A DNA stretch of 64,000 nucleotides from Phytophthora colocasiae (taxonomy: Eukaryota > Oomycota > Peronosporomycetes > Peronosporales > Peronosporaceae): assembly GCA_018806915.1 (NCBI GenBank), contig JAGKQI010000017.1, positions 36,191-100,190 of the forward strand, given 5' to 3'. This document shows, one piece after another, positions 10,503-21,227 of the stretch; the first letter of the stretch is position 1, and the number at the start of each line of letters is the position of its first letter. Position numbers and translations under genes: made by a program. The notes below the pieces were generated by a model, which did no database searches, was not told the origin of the DNA, and worked only from the letters and a program-made list of their open reading frames with translations.

Positions 10503-11366
10503 ATGGTCCTCGCCCTACGTCGCTCTCTCGCCATGTCCTCACGCATGGCCAACCGCTCTCTGGGTATGTTGCACCAGCAGCAGAAGGCCATGAAGCACAC
10601 GCACACGCTTGTTCTCATCCGTCACGGAGAGAGCGAATGGAACAAGAAGAACCTGTTCACGGGCTGGTACGACGTGCAGCTCTCGGAGAAGGGCAACAAG
10701 GAGGCGGCAGCTGCTGGGCAATTGCTCAAAAGGAGGGATACACCTTCGACATTGCCTACACGTCGTACCTGAAGCGTGCCATCCGAACGCTGTGGCACGT
10801 ACTGGAACAGTCCGACCAGATGTGGATCCCCGTGTTCAAGACGTGGCGTCTCAATGAACGTCACTATGGCGCACTCACAGGCCTGGACAAGCAGGCAACG
10901 GTGGAGAAGCACGGAGCTGAGAAGGTGCTGGAGTGGCGTCGTAGTTACAACATCCCGCCTCCGGACCTTGACACGTCCAGTGAGTACTGCCCGGGCAACG
11001 ACATCAGAGTACAAGGACGTCTCAAAGAAAGATCTGCCTCTGGCTGAGTCTCTGGAGCTTACGGCTGCTCGTGTGCTGCCTGAGTGGGAGAGCACCATCG
11101 TGCCCAGCATCAAGTCAGGCAAGAACGTGGTGATCGCCGCCCACGGCAACGGTCTGCGCGCTCTTGTCAAGCGCTTGGACAACATCTCGGAGGACGAGAT
11201 CACGGGCCTCAACATCCCTACGGGCGCTCCTCTTGTGTACCACCTGGACGAGAACCTCAAGCCCATCCCGCACAAGGACGCTATCGCTCCTCTCAGCGCC
11301 TTCTACCTCGGCAACCAGGATGAGATCCGTGCTCGCATCCTTGGCGTCAAGAACCAGACCAAGTAA
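10503..11366 (+). CDS. Phosphoglycerate mutase, cofactor-dependent
   Basis: Interconverts 3- and 2-phosphoglycerate in glycolysis through a phosphohistidine. The reading starts with a 30-residue Arg/Ser/Met-rich leader that could be a mitochondrial transit peptide (oomycetes target lower glycolysis to mitochondria). The active-site [20 protein letters not shown] follows, with the phospho-accepting His. Later come [14 protein letters not shown] and the second catalytic His in [14 protein letters not shown]. The end is [19 protein letters not shown]. Total length of about 287 residues is usual plus the leader. The frame changes at about 10730, in an AAAA run, and at about 11010 near AGAGTAC. 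Both shifts lie in otherwise perfectly conserved sequence and look like one-base errors. AATAAA-like TAAATAAAT sits at about 11388, just after the stop. Confidence 0.9.
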
Positions 11367-11570
11367 GGATAGACATACGCGGACGAGTAAATAAATCCGG
11401 TCTCCACTGAGCAGCCCGCCCATCTTGCATGAAAGATGAAGAAGATTGCTTGCTCATAGGACGAGATTCACTTTACTCTCTCCTCCTATTCGTAAGTTGT
11501 TGCTTTTTGCTTTTTTATTTCGTTGTGGCTATTTGTGCAATGGCTTCTGCAGCTAGCAAGCAGTGCTGCG

Positions 11571-12352
11571 TTACTGCAGGATCTTCTTGGTGGTCTCGTT
11601 GGGCTCTACACCCGCCGTCTTCATGAGTGCCGCTACCTCTTCAATCTTGTCCTGGAGCTCGTTGTCCTTGAGCTTGAACAGTAGGTTGTTGCACGTCACA
11701 CGCTGCAGCTTCTGCGATTCACTGGACAAAAACAAAAGCACAACAACTCGTCAGTATCCTCTAGTATCACCAAAACATTCTCCAACACTATAAACGTACG
11801 CTGCAGTCTTGAGGAAATCCACAGCCTTGTCGTAGTCCTCCTGCTCAATAGCAGCCCGAATGAGGATATCGTACGTGCGTTCCGTGCTCTTGACATTGTA
11901 CTTGCTGTGTCCAATCTCGTGCAGCGTGAAGACCTTGTCAAACTCTCCGTCCTTCAGGAACTTGGAAAGTAACTTGTTAAGCGTAGCCGGTTCAGGAACA
12001 GACCAATACGGTAGTTGTTCTCCAGCACCTCAAAGGCCACATCGGGAGCGTTAAGTTCCAGCGCTTTCTTAACGAACAGACCAGCAGCATTCGCATCCGG
12101 ATCCACACGCTTCTGCTCGTAGATCTTCATGATCTCCTTAGACGCCTCCAGCTGTTCGCTTGTCGTCACTGTCTTGAGGAACGACGCCAGTTTCGTGCGC
12201 TTGATCAGAACGTCCTTCTCGGCCGACAGTCGGATGTTCTCCATCCATTCTTCAGCCGAACGCGACTGCACAGCCGCAGCAGAGAACGGACGCGCCAACT
12301 GCCGTGCGCCTTGGCGGCGGCCGATCGACATGACCGTGCGGAACGCCTGCAT
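11571..12352 (-). CDS. Mitochondrial PPR-like helical repeat protein
   Basis: The start at 12352 gives MQAFRTVMSIGRRQGARQLA followed by RPFSAAA, a typical presequence. The rest is made of helical repeats resembling PPR or TPR units: ELNAPDVAFEVLENNYRIG and DKVFTLHEIGHSKYNV are separate units, and ERTYDILIRAAIEQEDYDKA is a classic PPR-like unit. A 78-bp intron (11722-11799) has GT-AG ends and keeps the frame. The last exon ends KTAGVEPNETTKKILQ at 11571. A one-base shift near 11985 separates the two halves. Role probably in mitochondrial RNA or ribosome function, by analogy only. It is divergently arranged with the next gene, and the two are similar in layout. Confidence 0.65.
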
Positions 12353-12394
12353 TCCCCCGCCATTCTTCAGTAACTTCTCGCAATAGACAAACAA

Positions 12395-12545
12395 TGCTCA
12401 GCCACTCGAGAAGAGGTCAATTAATTATGCCATTGGTTAAAATTCAATTTTAATTTCAACCAATAGAAAAATATTATTAACAACGAGCGGCTACGAACTC
12501 CGTTGACTGGTCTAGGACGGGATAATATCTAGCAGGACCTATAGG
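12395..12545. promoter_or_regulatory. Bidirectional promoter, inverted CCAAT pair
   Basis: About 190 bp separate the two divergent mitochondrial-protein start codons. ATTGG at about 12433 and CCAAT at about 12460 are inverted around the AT-rich near-palindrome AAAATTCAATTTTAATT. This layout could drive both genes together. Confidence 0.45.
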
Positions 12546-13424
12546 ATGTTGGCTGTACGATCGCTGCTACGTGCCCAGCGGCCCGTAACCAGGCGGTGCG
12601 TGCCTTTAGTGGCAACTGGGAGTACCCTAAGGTGGAGGTACTGTGATGGACATCACCAAGGCGTTGACGACGATTGGTGCTCGTTTGTCCATCCCTACGG
12701 CACCTCTGTACTTTACGCCGCTTAAGATCGACCACATTGTGCGTGAGATGAAGGGCAAGGACAGCTGCTGCAGGTGCACAAGACGCTTCTTCTATGTGAC
12801 GCTAAGATGGCCTACCCGTCAACTTCGCTGCGGGTTCTTTCTTCTCTGCCTGCATCAAACTGGACGCTGCCGACACGGCGCTTGAATTCCTGCGCAAGGC
12901 GGAGAATGTGCGTCATTATGTCAAGAACCAGAGTTTCCTCCGTCTGGCTGAGTACTACGCCGCTCAGGGGACCAGGAAACAGTGGAGGAGATCGTACAGA
13001 TCATGAAGGCCAAACGTGTCCCAGTTACCTACAAGATGTACACGTTCCGAGCACTTAATGCTGAAGCAGGGCAAATGGGATGAAGCTGTGACTATTGCTA
13101 AGGAAGCAGCTAATGAGATTCAGATCAACTCGAACCTCATCATTGAACTGCTGCAGGACGGAAATGGTGGCATCATGAAAGAACATGTACGTTCAGTTTT
13201 TTATTATTTTTTTATTGTTACTAATTATCTTTTTTTTTCCCTTCTTGTAGCTTCCGCTGGCCAAGTACCTTGCGGACAAGGGTGACGTGTACGTGAATAC
13301 GCGACTTGCCGACATATTAGCAGGAGGAGATGGTAAGCTGCCGGAGCCCGTAGTGGAGGAGTCAGAGCAGACTGAAGAAGCTGACAGCGAGAAGGCAGAG
13401 GAGACGAAGACTGAGGACAAGTAG
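12546..13424 (+). CDS. Mitochondrial protein, divergent partner; frame broken
   Basis: The start MLAVRSLLRAQRP with the shifted AVRAFSGNWEYP reads like a mitochondrial presequence. The body has a conserved-looking core (MDITKALTTIGARLSIPTA, then PLYFTPLKIDHIVREMKG) and helical repeats such as DAADTALEFLRKAENVRHYV and AEYYAAQGDQETVEEIVQIM. The second exon after a GT-AG intron (13187-13250) gives LPLAKYLADKGDVYVNTRLA and an acidic tail rich in Glu, stopping at 13422-13424. The frame changes about five times between 12590 and 13060. I do not recognise a named family. A helical-repeat mitochondrial protein co-expressed with its divergent neighbour is my inference. Confidence 0.55.
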
Positions 13425-13566
13425 ATGACATTGCGTTATCCAGTCGCTGTACCTTTTAGAGTGAAGACAAGCGACGACACTGTACGCAATGGATGTGATG
13501 GTTCAAATGCTTCGATTGTGTTACGTTTGTATGCGCAATTCAGAGACTCAAATGTCGTTCTTGCTG

Positions 13567-16315
13567 TCAATCAGGGGCGATTCGTAAGTAGTCGTCGCCA
13601 GAGTTCAGCATTGTGCGTCGTCGGACTTCCGTGGTTATGAAGGCGAGCAGCGCGCCGAAGCCGACAAGTGTGACAACAGCACCCAAGAAACTCACAAGTC
13701 GTTGTCCGAAGCCGCGGTGTTGACTTCTGTGTTCAACAGCGGCCTCGTTCTCGACTGTGTCTTCATCAGTGTGGACGAAACTTTCGTGCAGTTCTTCAGC
13801 TTCAGCTTCGCCGCTTTCGCCGGCCTTTTTGACGATCGTGGTGTTTCTTCTTCAGCCCCGGATACAAAGCCCAAACGGACTCGACGTCGGACGCAGCCAT
13901 TCGTTCACGCTGGCCCATGTCTTTCATCACTGCGAGGCGCTGATTGTCGTCTGAAATCAACGGGATAATGCTCGGACACCACTGCGGCTTGCTGTCTTCA
14001 GGGTCTGAGTGCACAAAGGCATCCACCGGGTGATGCATGATGCTGAAAAGATCGTACGGAGGCGGCTCCAGCACGCGATCAGCTGGTCTAGTGTTTGTGG
14101 GCGCTGAGCCCATGTCTTCCACTACGAAATAGCTGCGTTTGGTCTCTGGAATGCATTCCCATGCGATACGAACGTGCTCGTCCCGATCGACACGGTCCAC
14201 TGCATGACGAAGGCCTACGGCATGGAGAAACACGTGAACGACATTGCCAAGCCCACAGTCAGCGGAAACGCCGAGCTTCTGGGGGCCTCCAACACGCCCA
14301 ATAAACGAATAACAAGAAGATTCGACGCCTTGGACAGTAATGAAGTCGTGAGTTCTACAGCCCATATCTGTACGGCAGTTGTCACCTGCACAGCGGTGGA
14401 ACTTGAAGCCTGTAGCGTGGGTAATGTGCTCCGTAGCAGCTAGCAACGTCCGGAGGAACGGACGAGCGCTCTTGTCTACTTGGAAGCACAATCGATCGTG
14501 TTGCCAGCGATGATCACGTCCCGAGTTGTAGTAGCCGTGAAGAACATGTTCGATCCGAGTTGAAACCTCCTCTTCCTCTGGATCCACGTCCCGCCACACA
14601 AGTCGCTCGCCGATAGCTACGTCACCCTGGATGATCATGATCGTGTCATCCACCAACTCGTAGTCGTATTCAATGCCTTTAAACAGCACACCTTCTGGTT
14701 TGGTGCCAGGTTGTAGTGCACTCTTCTTTGAGTGTATCTGTAAGGGAATTTCTTCAACTGGAAGGCGACATTCTCCACTCAACGCGTGGATAACACCAGG
14801 CGCGTGACATGCAGCAGCCGCTTCATCAGCGAGTACGCTCTTCTCAGGAGTGACAACACAGTGAAAGCCGTCGCCTACACCTTCGGAGATCTCGACGTCA
14901 CTCAGCGGTGTCTTCTCAAAACCAGACAGACAAGTACAGTCGTCAGCGGACGCTATAGGCCAAGTTGTTGCTATGGAATCGTGTGGACACTGCGAAAAAT
15001 CGGCGCGTGTTGCGTTCGCGGGTCTCGCGTTGCACTCTTTCTTGTGTTTTCTCACCGGTGACGTCTCATCTTCCACTTCAGCTTTATGTCGAGCTTCTTC
15101 TTGTGCTTCGTTGAGTCCATACACACATTTGCAGTTGACGTTACTCTGCAGTGGCCACTGAGTGAGAACAGCAAATGGTGGACACGAATTGTCGTTTGCC
15201 AGCATCCACGGGACGCAACGCTGGGCAACAGCATCAAGAAAGAACCCACGAGCACAAGCACAGTCTTCAAAGCCCCTTTCGACTTCAGAGCTTTCAAGTT
15301 TCGAGCGTTTGTACGCGTGTTCAGGGCATTTGTACGCGGACGTACGCACACACGTCATCTCCGGCAGTTTCCAGGCGTATCCAGGAATGCATTGGCACTG
15401 TTCCACTGAGTGAGGCACGGTAGCGACAGCACGGGAGAATGGCGGACACTCGTACGGTCGATTCTCCATATCCACGACCTCAAAGTTGGCGTATTCGTCC
15501 TCTTCCTCCTCTCCTCCTCCTCGAACGTTACTGTGCCTTCTCTTGGCTTTCTTCGCCTTCATTTGGGACACTGGCCAGCAGGCATGTGCTTCCTCGTCCC
15601 GTTTGAATTCCCCAGTTGAAAGACATTCACAGTCGAAGAAACCCCGTGCTCGTTCTCCGATTCCGAGATCCGATCTCTTAGCCGAATTCACAGGACACAC
15701 GTAGGCTGCGTACTCCCGCTCACACTGTTCAACACTGTTGCGCACAAAACCCCAGCTACAGTGACAGTCTGCGAACGACTTCGGTACAACGTCAGGTGTC
15801 GGAGTAGAGTTTGGTGGGCATTGGAACTTGCCCTGAGTCTGAGTAGTGCCGTCTTCCAGTACGCATTGGCCGGACTTCTCCACTTTGACGTAGGGCGTAG
15901 CACACATGCAATCAGCGAGTGAACCCACTGCTGCAACGCCCTGCCTAGGCTCGTAATTACCAGCTCGAGGGCAACTGGTTAAGACACACTCATGTGTCTT
16001 TAGATCCTTCTCGTACGGGTGGTAGCAGTCGCAGTCTACTGGAGACTGAGGACTTGCACCTCCTCGCTTAGGTTTGTATCGTCCTGTACAGACAAACACT
16101 CCAGTATCGAGAGCATCAGCAGCTGCTTCCTCTGCAGTAGTATCCACTCCATCGTCACACAAACAGTCGTCGATCTGCTCCATGTCTCGAGGTAGTAGCA
16201 TGGCGGCGCAACCTTCCGGACATACGTAGAACGCAGCTTGTATCGAAGGTAGAACGCCCCAACCAACGAGGTTGAGACTGCAAACTACTGCAGGTAGTAG
16301 CCGAGTGGAAATCAT
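13567..16315 (-). CDS. Cys-rich membrane protein with pseudo-astacin domain
   Basis: Secreted or surface protein. Residues 1-28 form a signal peptide. From residue 30 to about 520 there are eight or nine repeats of about 40-50 residues with a CP...DCxC..GY/F...C pattern. Residues about 565-795 resemble an M12A (astacin) metalloprotease: ATEHITHATGFKFHRC, then HVFLHAVGLRH at residues 694-704 (codons at 14204-14236), then a Met-turn SIMHHPVDAF. The canonical motif is HExxHxxGxxH. The three His are present but the catalytic Glu is Val, so peptidase activity is unlikely. The open frame stops at 13802 after a one-base shift in AAAAA. In the next frame the protein continues with an acidic spacer, a membrane helix (LVSFLGAVVTLVGFGALLAF) and a short basic tail to 13567. 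The result is a type I membrane protein of about 915 residues. Confidence 0.75.
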
Positions 16316-16420
16316 CCAGATGGAACGCGTACGTGGCGAGATACCAAGGCGAAGGGGAATCTAGAAGTGAAGGAAGAGATGACCATGATGCGGATCTTTT
16401 GATACGCGTCTTTTCAAGAT

Positions 16421-16471
16421 CAACCAATCACAAGATGGATACATGTTTGTAAAACATATGATTGGTGGAAA
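16421..16471. promoter_or_regulatory. Inverted CCAAT pair upstream of pseudo-astacin
   Basis: AACCAATCAC at about 16423-16432 and ATGATTGGTGG at about 16459-16469 form an inverted pair 110-155 bp before the start codon at 16315. It repeats the arrangement seen in front of other genes here. Confidence 0.4.
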
Positions 16472-16537
16472 TATGGATTCATTTGAAGGACAATATTGTC
16501 CACAATCGGACTCGTAGTGTCCATTTCAGCTGTAGAC

Positions 16538-18506
16538 TTAGATCTTGGACGAGCCCACGTAGATGACGTTGCGTGTGAGGCAGAGGTCGACCATCTCCAG
16601 CAACGCCGTCTCCAGGTGGCGCTTGAACGTCGCAGCACTCGTCTCCGGACACACGTGGTAGCACGTGATGCTCACGTTGATGCGGTCAGGTTGCAGCGCG
16701 TAGCAGACCCCGTATCCTTCGTTGTACATGGCCGAGAAGCCACCCCAGATAGGACTTGCGCCTGGTCACCACTGATGTTACTGGTGGAGACCAGGTACTT
16801 CTTGCTCAACTCGAACGCTCGGTCGCTGAATAGCGAGGGCTTTGGAGTGATGCCGGACATCTCTGCAACGATCTGAAGCCCCATTAAATGGCGGTCCAAT
16901 ACCGTCTCCAGTCAAACAGTTCTTCAGATTCTCGCTTGTGAGCGTCAATGGCGGTACGTAGAGCTTCCCACTTCTCTCCGTCCGAAGAGTTGGACTCCAT
17001 CGTTTTCACAAAAGCGAGCGACTCAGTAGACAGAGAACGAATTGTCTCTGTGCGTCCGTGATAGAACATCCTCGTGTGCGCCGTCTCGTAGACTGCAGGA
17101 ACTTTCTTGTGCATTTTGTAGTGTGCGAACTGAATAGCCATTTGCATGAAGAAGTCCGGAGTCAACTTGTAGCGCTTGAGGAAAGCAGAGCCGTAATGGT
17201 TGAACTGCATCGTCGCAATGTCACTATTGTGGATGAGCTTGCCAACTGCTGCACTGGCACACTCAATAGCTGTGTACGCAGCGTTGTCCAGCACCCAGTC
17301 CAGACGCTTCGGTTTCAAATTCAAAGTCGGCTTTAAGTCTGCTCGGTTCGCGAACTTGGCCTTGAAGTTCTCGTTCACGTACTTGATGCAGTAGTCGAAA
17401 GACGAACGACCACCAAAGCATCTGCCCATGCGTGGTGACCATTTAACCCGCCACGGGCGTTCTCGTGGATAATGAGCGTGAACGGCTTGTCGTACCAGCG
17501 ATTGCGTCCGTCTCCGAGCAAACAATTGCGCGCGATCTCATCGTACAGTAGCTGCTGAGCTCTCGTCCATTGCAACGCAGAAAAGCGCTCTCTCAATGAG
17601 GTCGAACGACTGTTTGTTGATGTCGTCCAGAGACATAATGTGGTCTCGAGCCTTTGCCCAATTGGTGCGGTTCTCCGACGTCAGGACACTAACTGGCGGG
17701 TAACGTTCCAAGTCGAAGAGTCCTGTTGCTTCATCTCTCACAAGCTCAAATTGCCGTAAAATGTCTGCAAGAGGACTTCTTCTCCGTTATCACCGAAAAC
17801 TTACCGCCCACATGCAGTTGTTTCTGAGAACCAAAATGTGTTTGGCATCGTGCGGGTACGAGACCATTTCGTCACATTCTTCTCCAGGGATGACGCACGT
17901 GTTGAACATACGCGAGTACGTGTACATGCACAAAGGTCTTCCCATCATTTTCTCCGGTGGATACTTCTCCCTAAGCAATTCCACAAAAACAGATAAGGTT
18001 AAATTCGTCTAACCACCATATTTTCTCTACTTTTTTTTAACGTACTCCAGTAAATTCTTGCGGAATTTCAAGATAGCATGGGTGAAAATGGAAGCAGCTT
18101 CACATTGACTCATGTCCCGAGGCCCCCAATTGCCAGGTAGTACTCCGTACCAATTGATATTGATAGCGGAAGGGTAGCGAGGTTGCAAATAGGCAAACGT
18201 CTCCCACCATTCCTCAATCCAATTGCGTTCGGTATCGGCTCGTTCCTGTAGAATTGCTTGGAGTTGAGGTCCCACCCCATTGAGGAAATCGTGTGCAACA
18301 GCTTTGGTGTGGTCCAGTTCACTAGGAGTCAGTAACGGCTCACAGCTCTTGATATATTGCTCCAGTGTCTGCTCTAGAGGGGGAAGAGGCAAGGACGGCA
18401 GCTCGTCCTGGAACTGCATGGTACATTCGGCCTCTTTCTTCGACATGGCTACACTCGGTTTTGCACTGGGAATGTTTGTAGGAGCCTTGGTGCTGCGAGT
18501 GCCCAT
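16538..18506 (-). CDS. Choline/carnitine O-acyltransferase family
   Basis: Transfers acyl groups between CoA and carnitine, usually in mitochondria or peroxisomes. In order: N-terminal LPSLPLPPLEQTLEQYIKSC; the substrate-tunnel region SAININWYGVLPGNWGPRD; MYTYSRMFNTCVIPGEECDE; the catalytic-His segment GLNGHHAWADA; FFMQMAIQFAHYKMHKKVPA followed by VYETAHTRMFYHGRTE; and the C-terminal MYNEGYGVCYALQPDRINVS with the stop at 16538. An intron with GT-AG ends at about 17977-18048 joins LLE to EKYPPEKM. Frame shifts occur near 17810, 17560, 17420, 16890 and 16760. Full length would be about 620 residues, as in the family. The usual motif has Glu or Asp before the catalytic His, while here His precedes it. 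Whether the gene is active depends on whether the shifts are real. Confidence 0.82.
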
Positions 18507-18888
18507 GCGCCGATTGAAGCAAAAGCTAAAGTGGCTCGATCTTATGAAGAGCGGTTTTTTTTTAACGGGTCATAAACCCGTTTTTAAAATTAACTTGAGT
18601 TTTGTAAGTAATAAAACGACCCGTGGGCCTGGTAGAATTTCTCGTTTGCATTTGTGGATAAACCCGTCGTGAACGTGCTTAAACGAAACAACTTCAACGT
18701 CGAGTCAAACGTGGCAAAAGTAGCCATCTGCATCACTTAGTTGCATCAATTGCACGTGTATGTTACCTTCCGCATTATCAATCCCTAAGATTTTTTTTTC
18801 CCACTCGTTATTGAATCTTAGACTAACGCCTCTTTAGGCGGTTTTTGCTCTGTATGGTCGCTGTTTTTTATTTGCTAAAGGGAATCCG
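18507..18888. other. Divergent intergenic region with GGGTC/ACCCG repeats
   Basis: This is the shared 5' region of the carnitine acyltransferase (-) and a coiled-coil gene (+). AACGGGT and ACCCGTT form a small palindrome at about 18559-18577, and ACCCGT recurs at about 18620 and 18663. No gene is seen. Confidence 0.4.
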
Positions 18889-21175
18889 ATGTCTATCACG
18901 GCGGTAGACTCCAGCTCTGATCTTGGAGAATTGCAGCTATCAGTAGCAGATTCATCGCTCAAGAGTGCAAAGCTGCTTCGTCGTCCGTCCAAAGCGCTGT
19001 CTATTTCGTCTTTATCGGATGAGAGTGGCAAGGATAAAAGCTCCGTAGCAAAAGAAGCCTGTCGTGATGTGGACCGCGAACTGGCAGCCATTGAGACGCG
19101 GTTGAGGACGTTTCGAGGTCGACGGAGGAATGACAGTGGATCCACGTCGCTAAATGCAGTTGCGCCACTTCAAAGGGCTCATGACGACGAATTAGAATCG
19201 TCGTCGTCTGATAACTCGTCGCTGATCTTTTCTACACTGTCAAAAGCTCAACGAGAGGCAGGAGCAGTTGCGGATCAAGTTGCAACGACACTGCTCAAAT
19301 GTGATGAACTGTTGCAACGTGTCAAGTCCAATGGTAAGATCGAAAGTTGTTATTTTGCATTGAAGTTTCTAACGTTTAGTTGCAATTACAGACGTATCGC
19401 GTGTTTCCTCGGCCAGCAGTTCTAGAGATCGGAGTTTTCGAGATGGAAAGAACATGGCTACATCTTCAGGTTCGGAGTTCGACTCCACGGCTTCTTCTCC
19501 GGTGAAAAATACCTCTGCTGTTGAGGAAGAAAGTATATTGAGCCAAAAAGCTGCGGCTGTGAAGCGGTTTGCAACGCGTTGTCAAAAAGATATCGAAGCG
19601 AGCACTACCAAGATTGAACTCCACCACCAAAAAGTGCAAAACTCGTATCTGAAGGAGTTGCAGCGTAAATATGATTCGAAAAAGCACGTGACACTCATGA
19701 ATCTGCGAGAGAAATACGAGAAAGAGACCAAAGCACTCGTGAGAGCGAAGATGGAGGAGTATGAAGTCGAAGAAGCTGCTGCAGTGAAAAAATCCAGAGC
19801 CACACTCCTTAATGAGCGGAATAAAACGCTCGAAGACTTGCAAAGTACGCATAATGCAGCTATGGAGGAGAGTCTATCACATTTGGAGTTACAGTTAATT
19901 GCTGAGACGGAGAGGGAGAAGCGTGAAGTAAGCAACCAATTGGAGGAGGAACGGAATCTCACACTACAGCAGATCCAAAACGACAGTCGAGCGTCTATGG
20001 AGCGTTGGGAACTCGAGCAGAGACAAAAGCTGGAACAAGAGTTGTACGACCATCGAGAAGCAGCAGTAGCTTCTGTTCTAAAGAATCAAGAAACACGAAC
20101 TGCAGAGCTGAAACAGGAGATTCAAGCCTCACACTTTAAAAAAGAAGAAACGGAGCTCCAGAAACTCAAGAAAGCGCTTGCATTTGGTGCACAAGCTCAA
20201 CTCCAACAACTTCGAAACCGACTGGAAATCGAACACGAAGAGAAAGTTCACGACATCAAGGCAAATGCCTCGGTTTCTTTGGAAAAGGAGGCCGAAGAGC
20301 TTAAGCAAATGCTTACACAGTCGCACCATGAACAAGAGGAGCAGTTAAAGCGTGATTTGGACAAGAAACACCGCGTGACGATCATGGAACTGCACGATAC
20401 CATGCAATTAGCCCATCGAAAGAGTCTTCAAGCTCTGAAAGACGCCGCAGAGAAACATAGAGCCGAAGCACTAACCGCTCATCGTCAAGAATTTGAGCTG
20501 GAATGTCGCCAAGAACTTCAGTCATTGGAGCAAACCCTTGATGTGGAAATGACTACAAAACTGCGTAAATTGGAGAGGGAGCACGGTGAAGAGTGTGAGC
20601 TCAAGTTGGAGCAATTGAGAGCGCGGGCAGTCAACCAGCACGCGCGAGAGCTCGAAGCCAAACGATCTCGTATGATCCAGTGCAAGAACATTTTGCTAGC
20701 CGAGGCTACTGCGTTCCTTACTTTTGACAATAATCGTCCTACAGACGACCGACGTTCCAGTCCAGAAGACAACTCAGCCGCTTCTCACTTGTTTGAGCTG
20801 AAGAAACACTTATCGAAGGAACTGGCTCAGTACGTGGACGTGATGGTCGCTGAGTTTGACGAACTCGCTGAGGAGCAACAGATACTTGTGGCGAAAATTA
20901 CTGAATCGACGCAACTTTACTTGTCCTTTAAGCGACAATGTGGTGTGCTTGAAGCGCAGTCGATCGAACTGACAAGTGGCTTGGAGACTCTACATGATCA
21001 ACTTCAGAAGAAGGACGTGGTGTGTAAAAAGCTGTACGAAGCTAATGAAGCACTGCTAAAACGTCTTCAAACTCCAGTATCTGATACTTCAAAGGGTACT
21101 ACCAAGAGTGTTTCATTGTCACCTCGATTGAAAAAGTCTCCAGTACTGAAGAAAGCTCTTCAAAGTCCATTTTAG
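18889..21175 (+). CDS. Long coiled-coil protein, intact
   Basis: Exons 18889-19333 and 19392-21175 join by a 58-bp GT-AG intron in phase, giving 742 residues with no break. Residues 1-185 are Ser-rich and probably disordered. From about residue 190 to 560 the protein is almost pure heptad sequence rich in Glu, Gln, Lys and Leu, with many RE/KE/LE pairs. Then there is a helical domain around HLFELKKHLSKELAQYVDVM and a second coil. The tail is Ser/Lys-Pro-rich (SPRLKKSPVLKKALQSPF). No catalytic motif. The shape suits a centrosomal, basal-body or cytoskeletal scaffold, but I recognise no named family. The next coiled-coil gene starts 52 bp downstream on the same strand. Confidence 0.85.
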
Positions 21176-21227
21176 GAGAAAGAACTACCTGCAAAACAGA
21201 AAATGGAAATACCTTTTTTGTATTTTT

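Noticed and set aside
10622..11275. 217-codon minus-strand frame over PGAM
   Set aside because: Antisense shadow; PGAM active-site motifs are on plus.
18559..18577. AACGGGT...ACCCGTT palindrome as a terminator
   Set aside because: It lies in a divergent 5' region of a eukaryotic genome, where such a terminator has no meaning.
19466..19962. Minus-strand Phe/Ser/Cys-rich frames over the coiled-coil gene
   Set aside because: Antisense of Glu/Lys/Gln heptads, no independent evidence.
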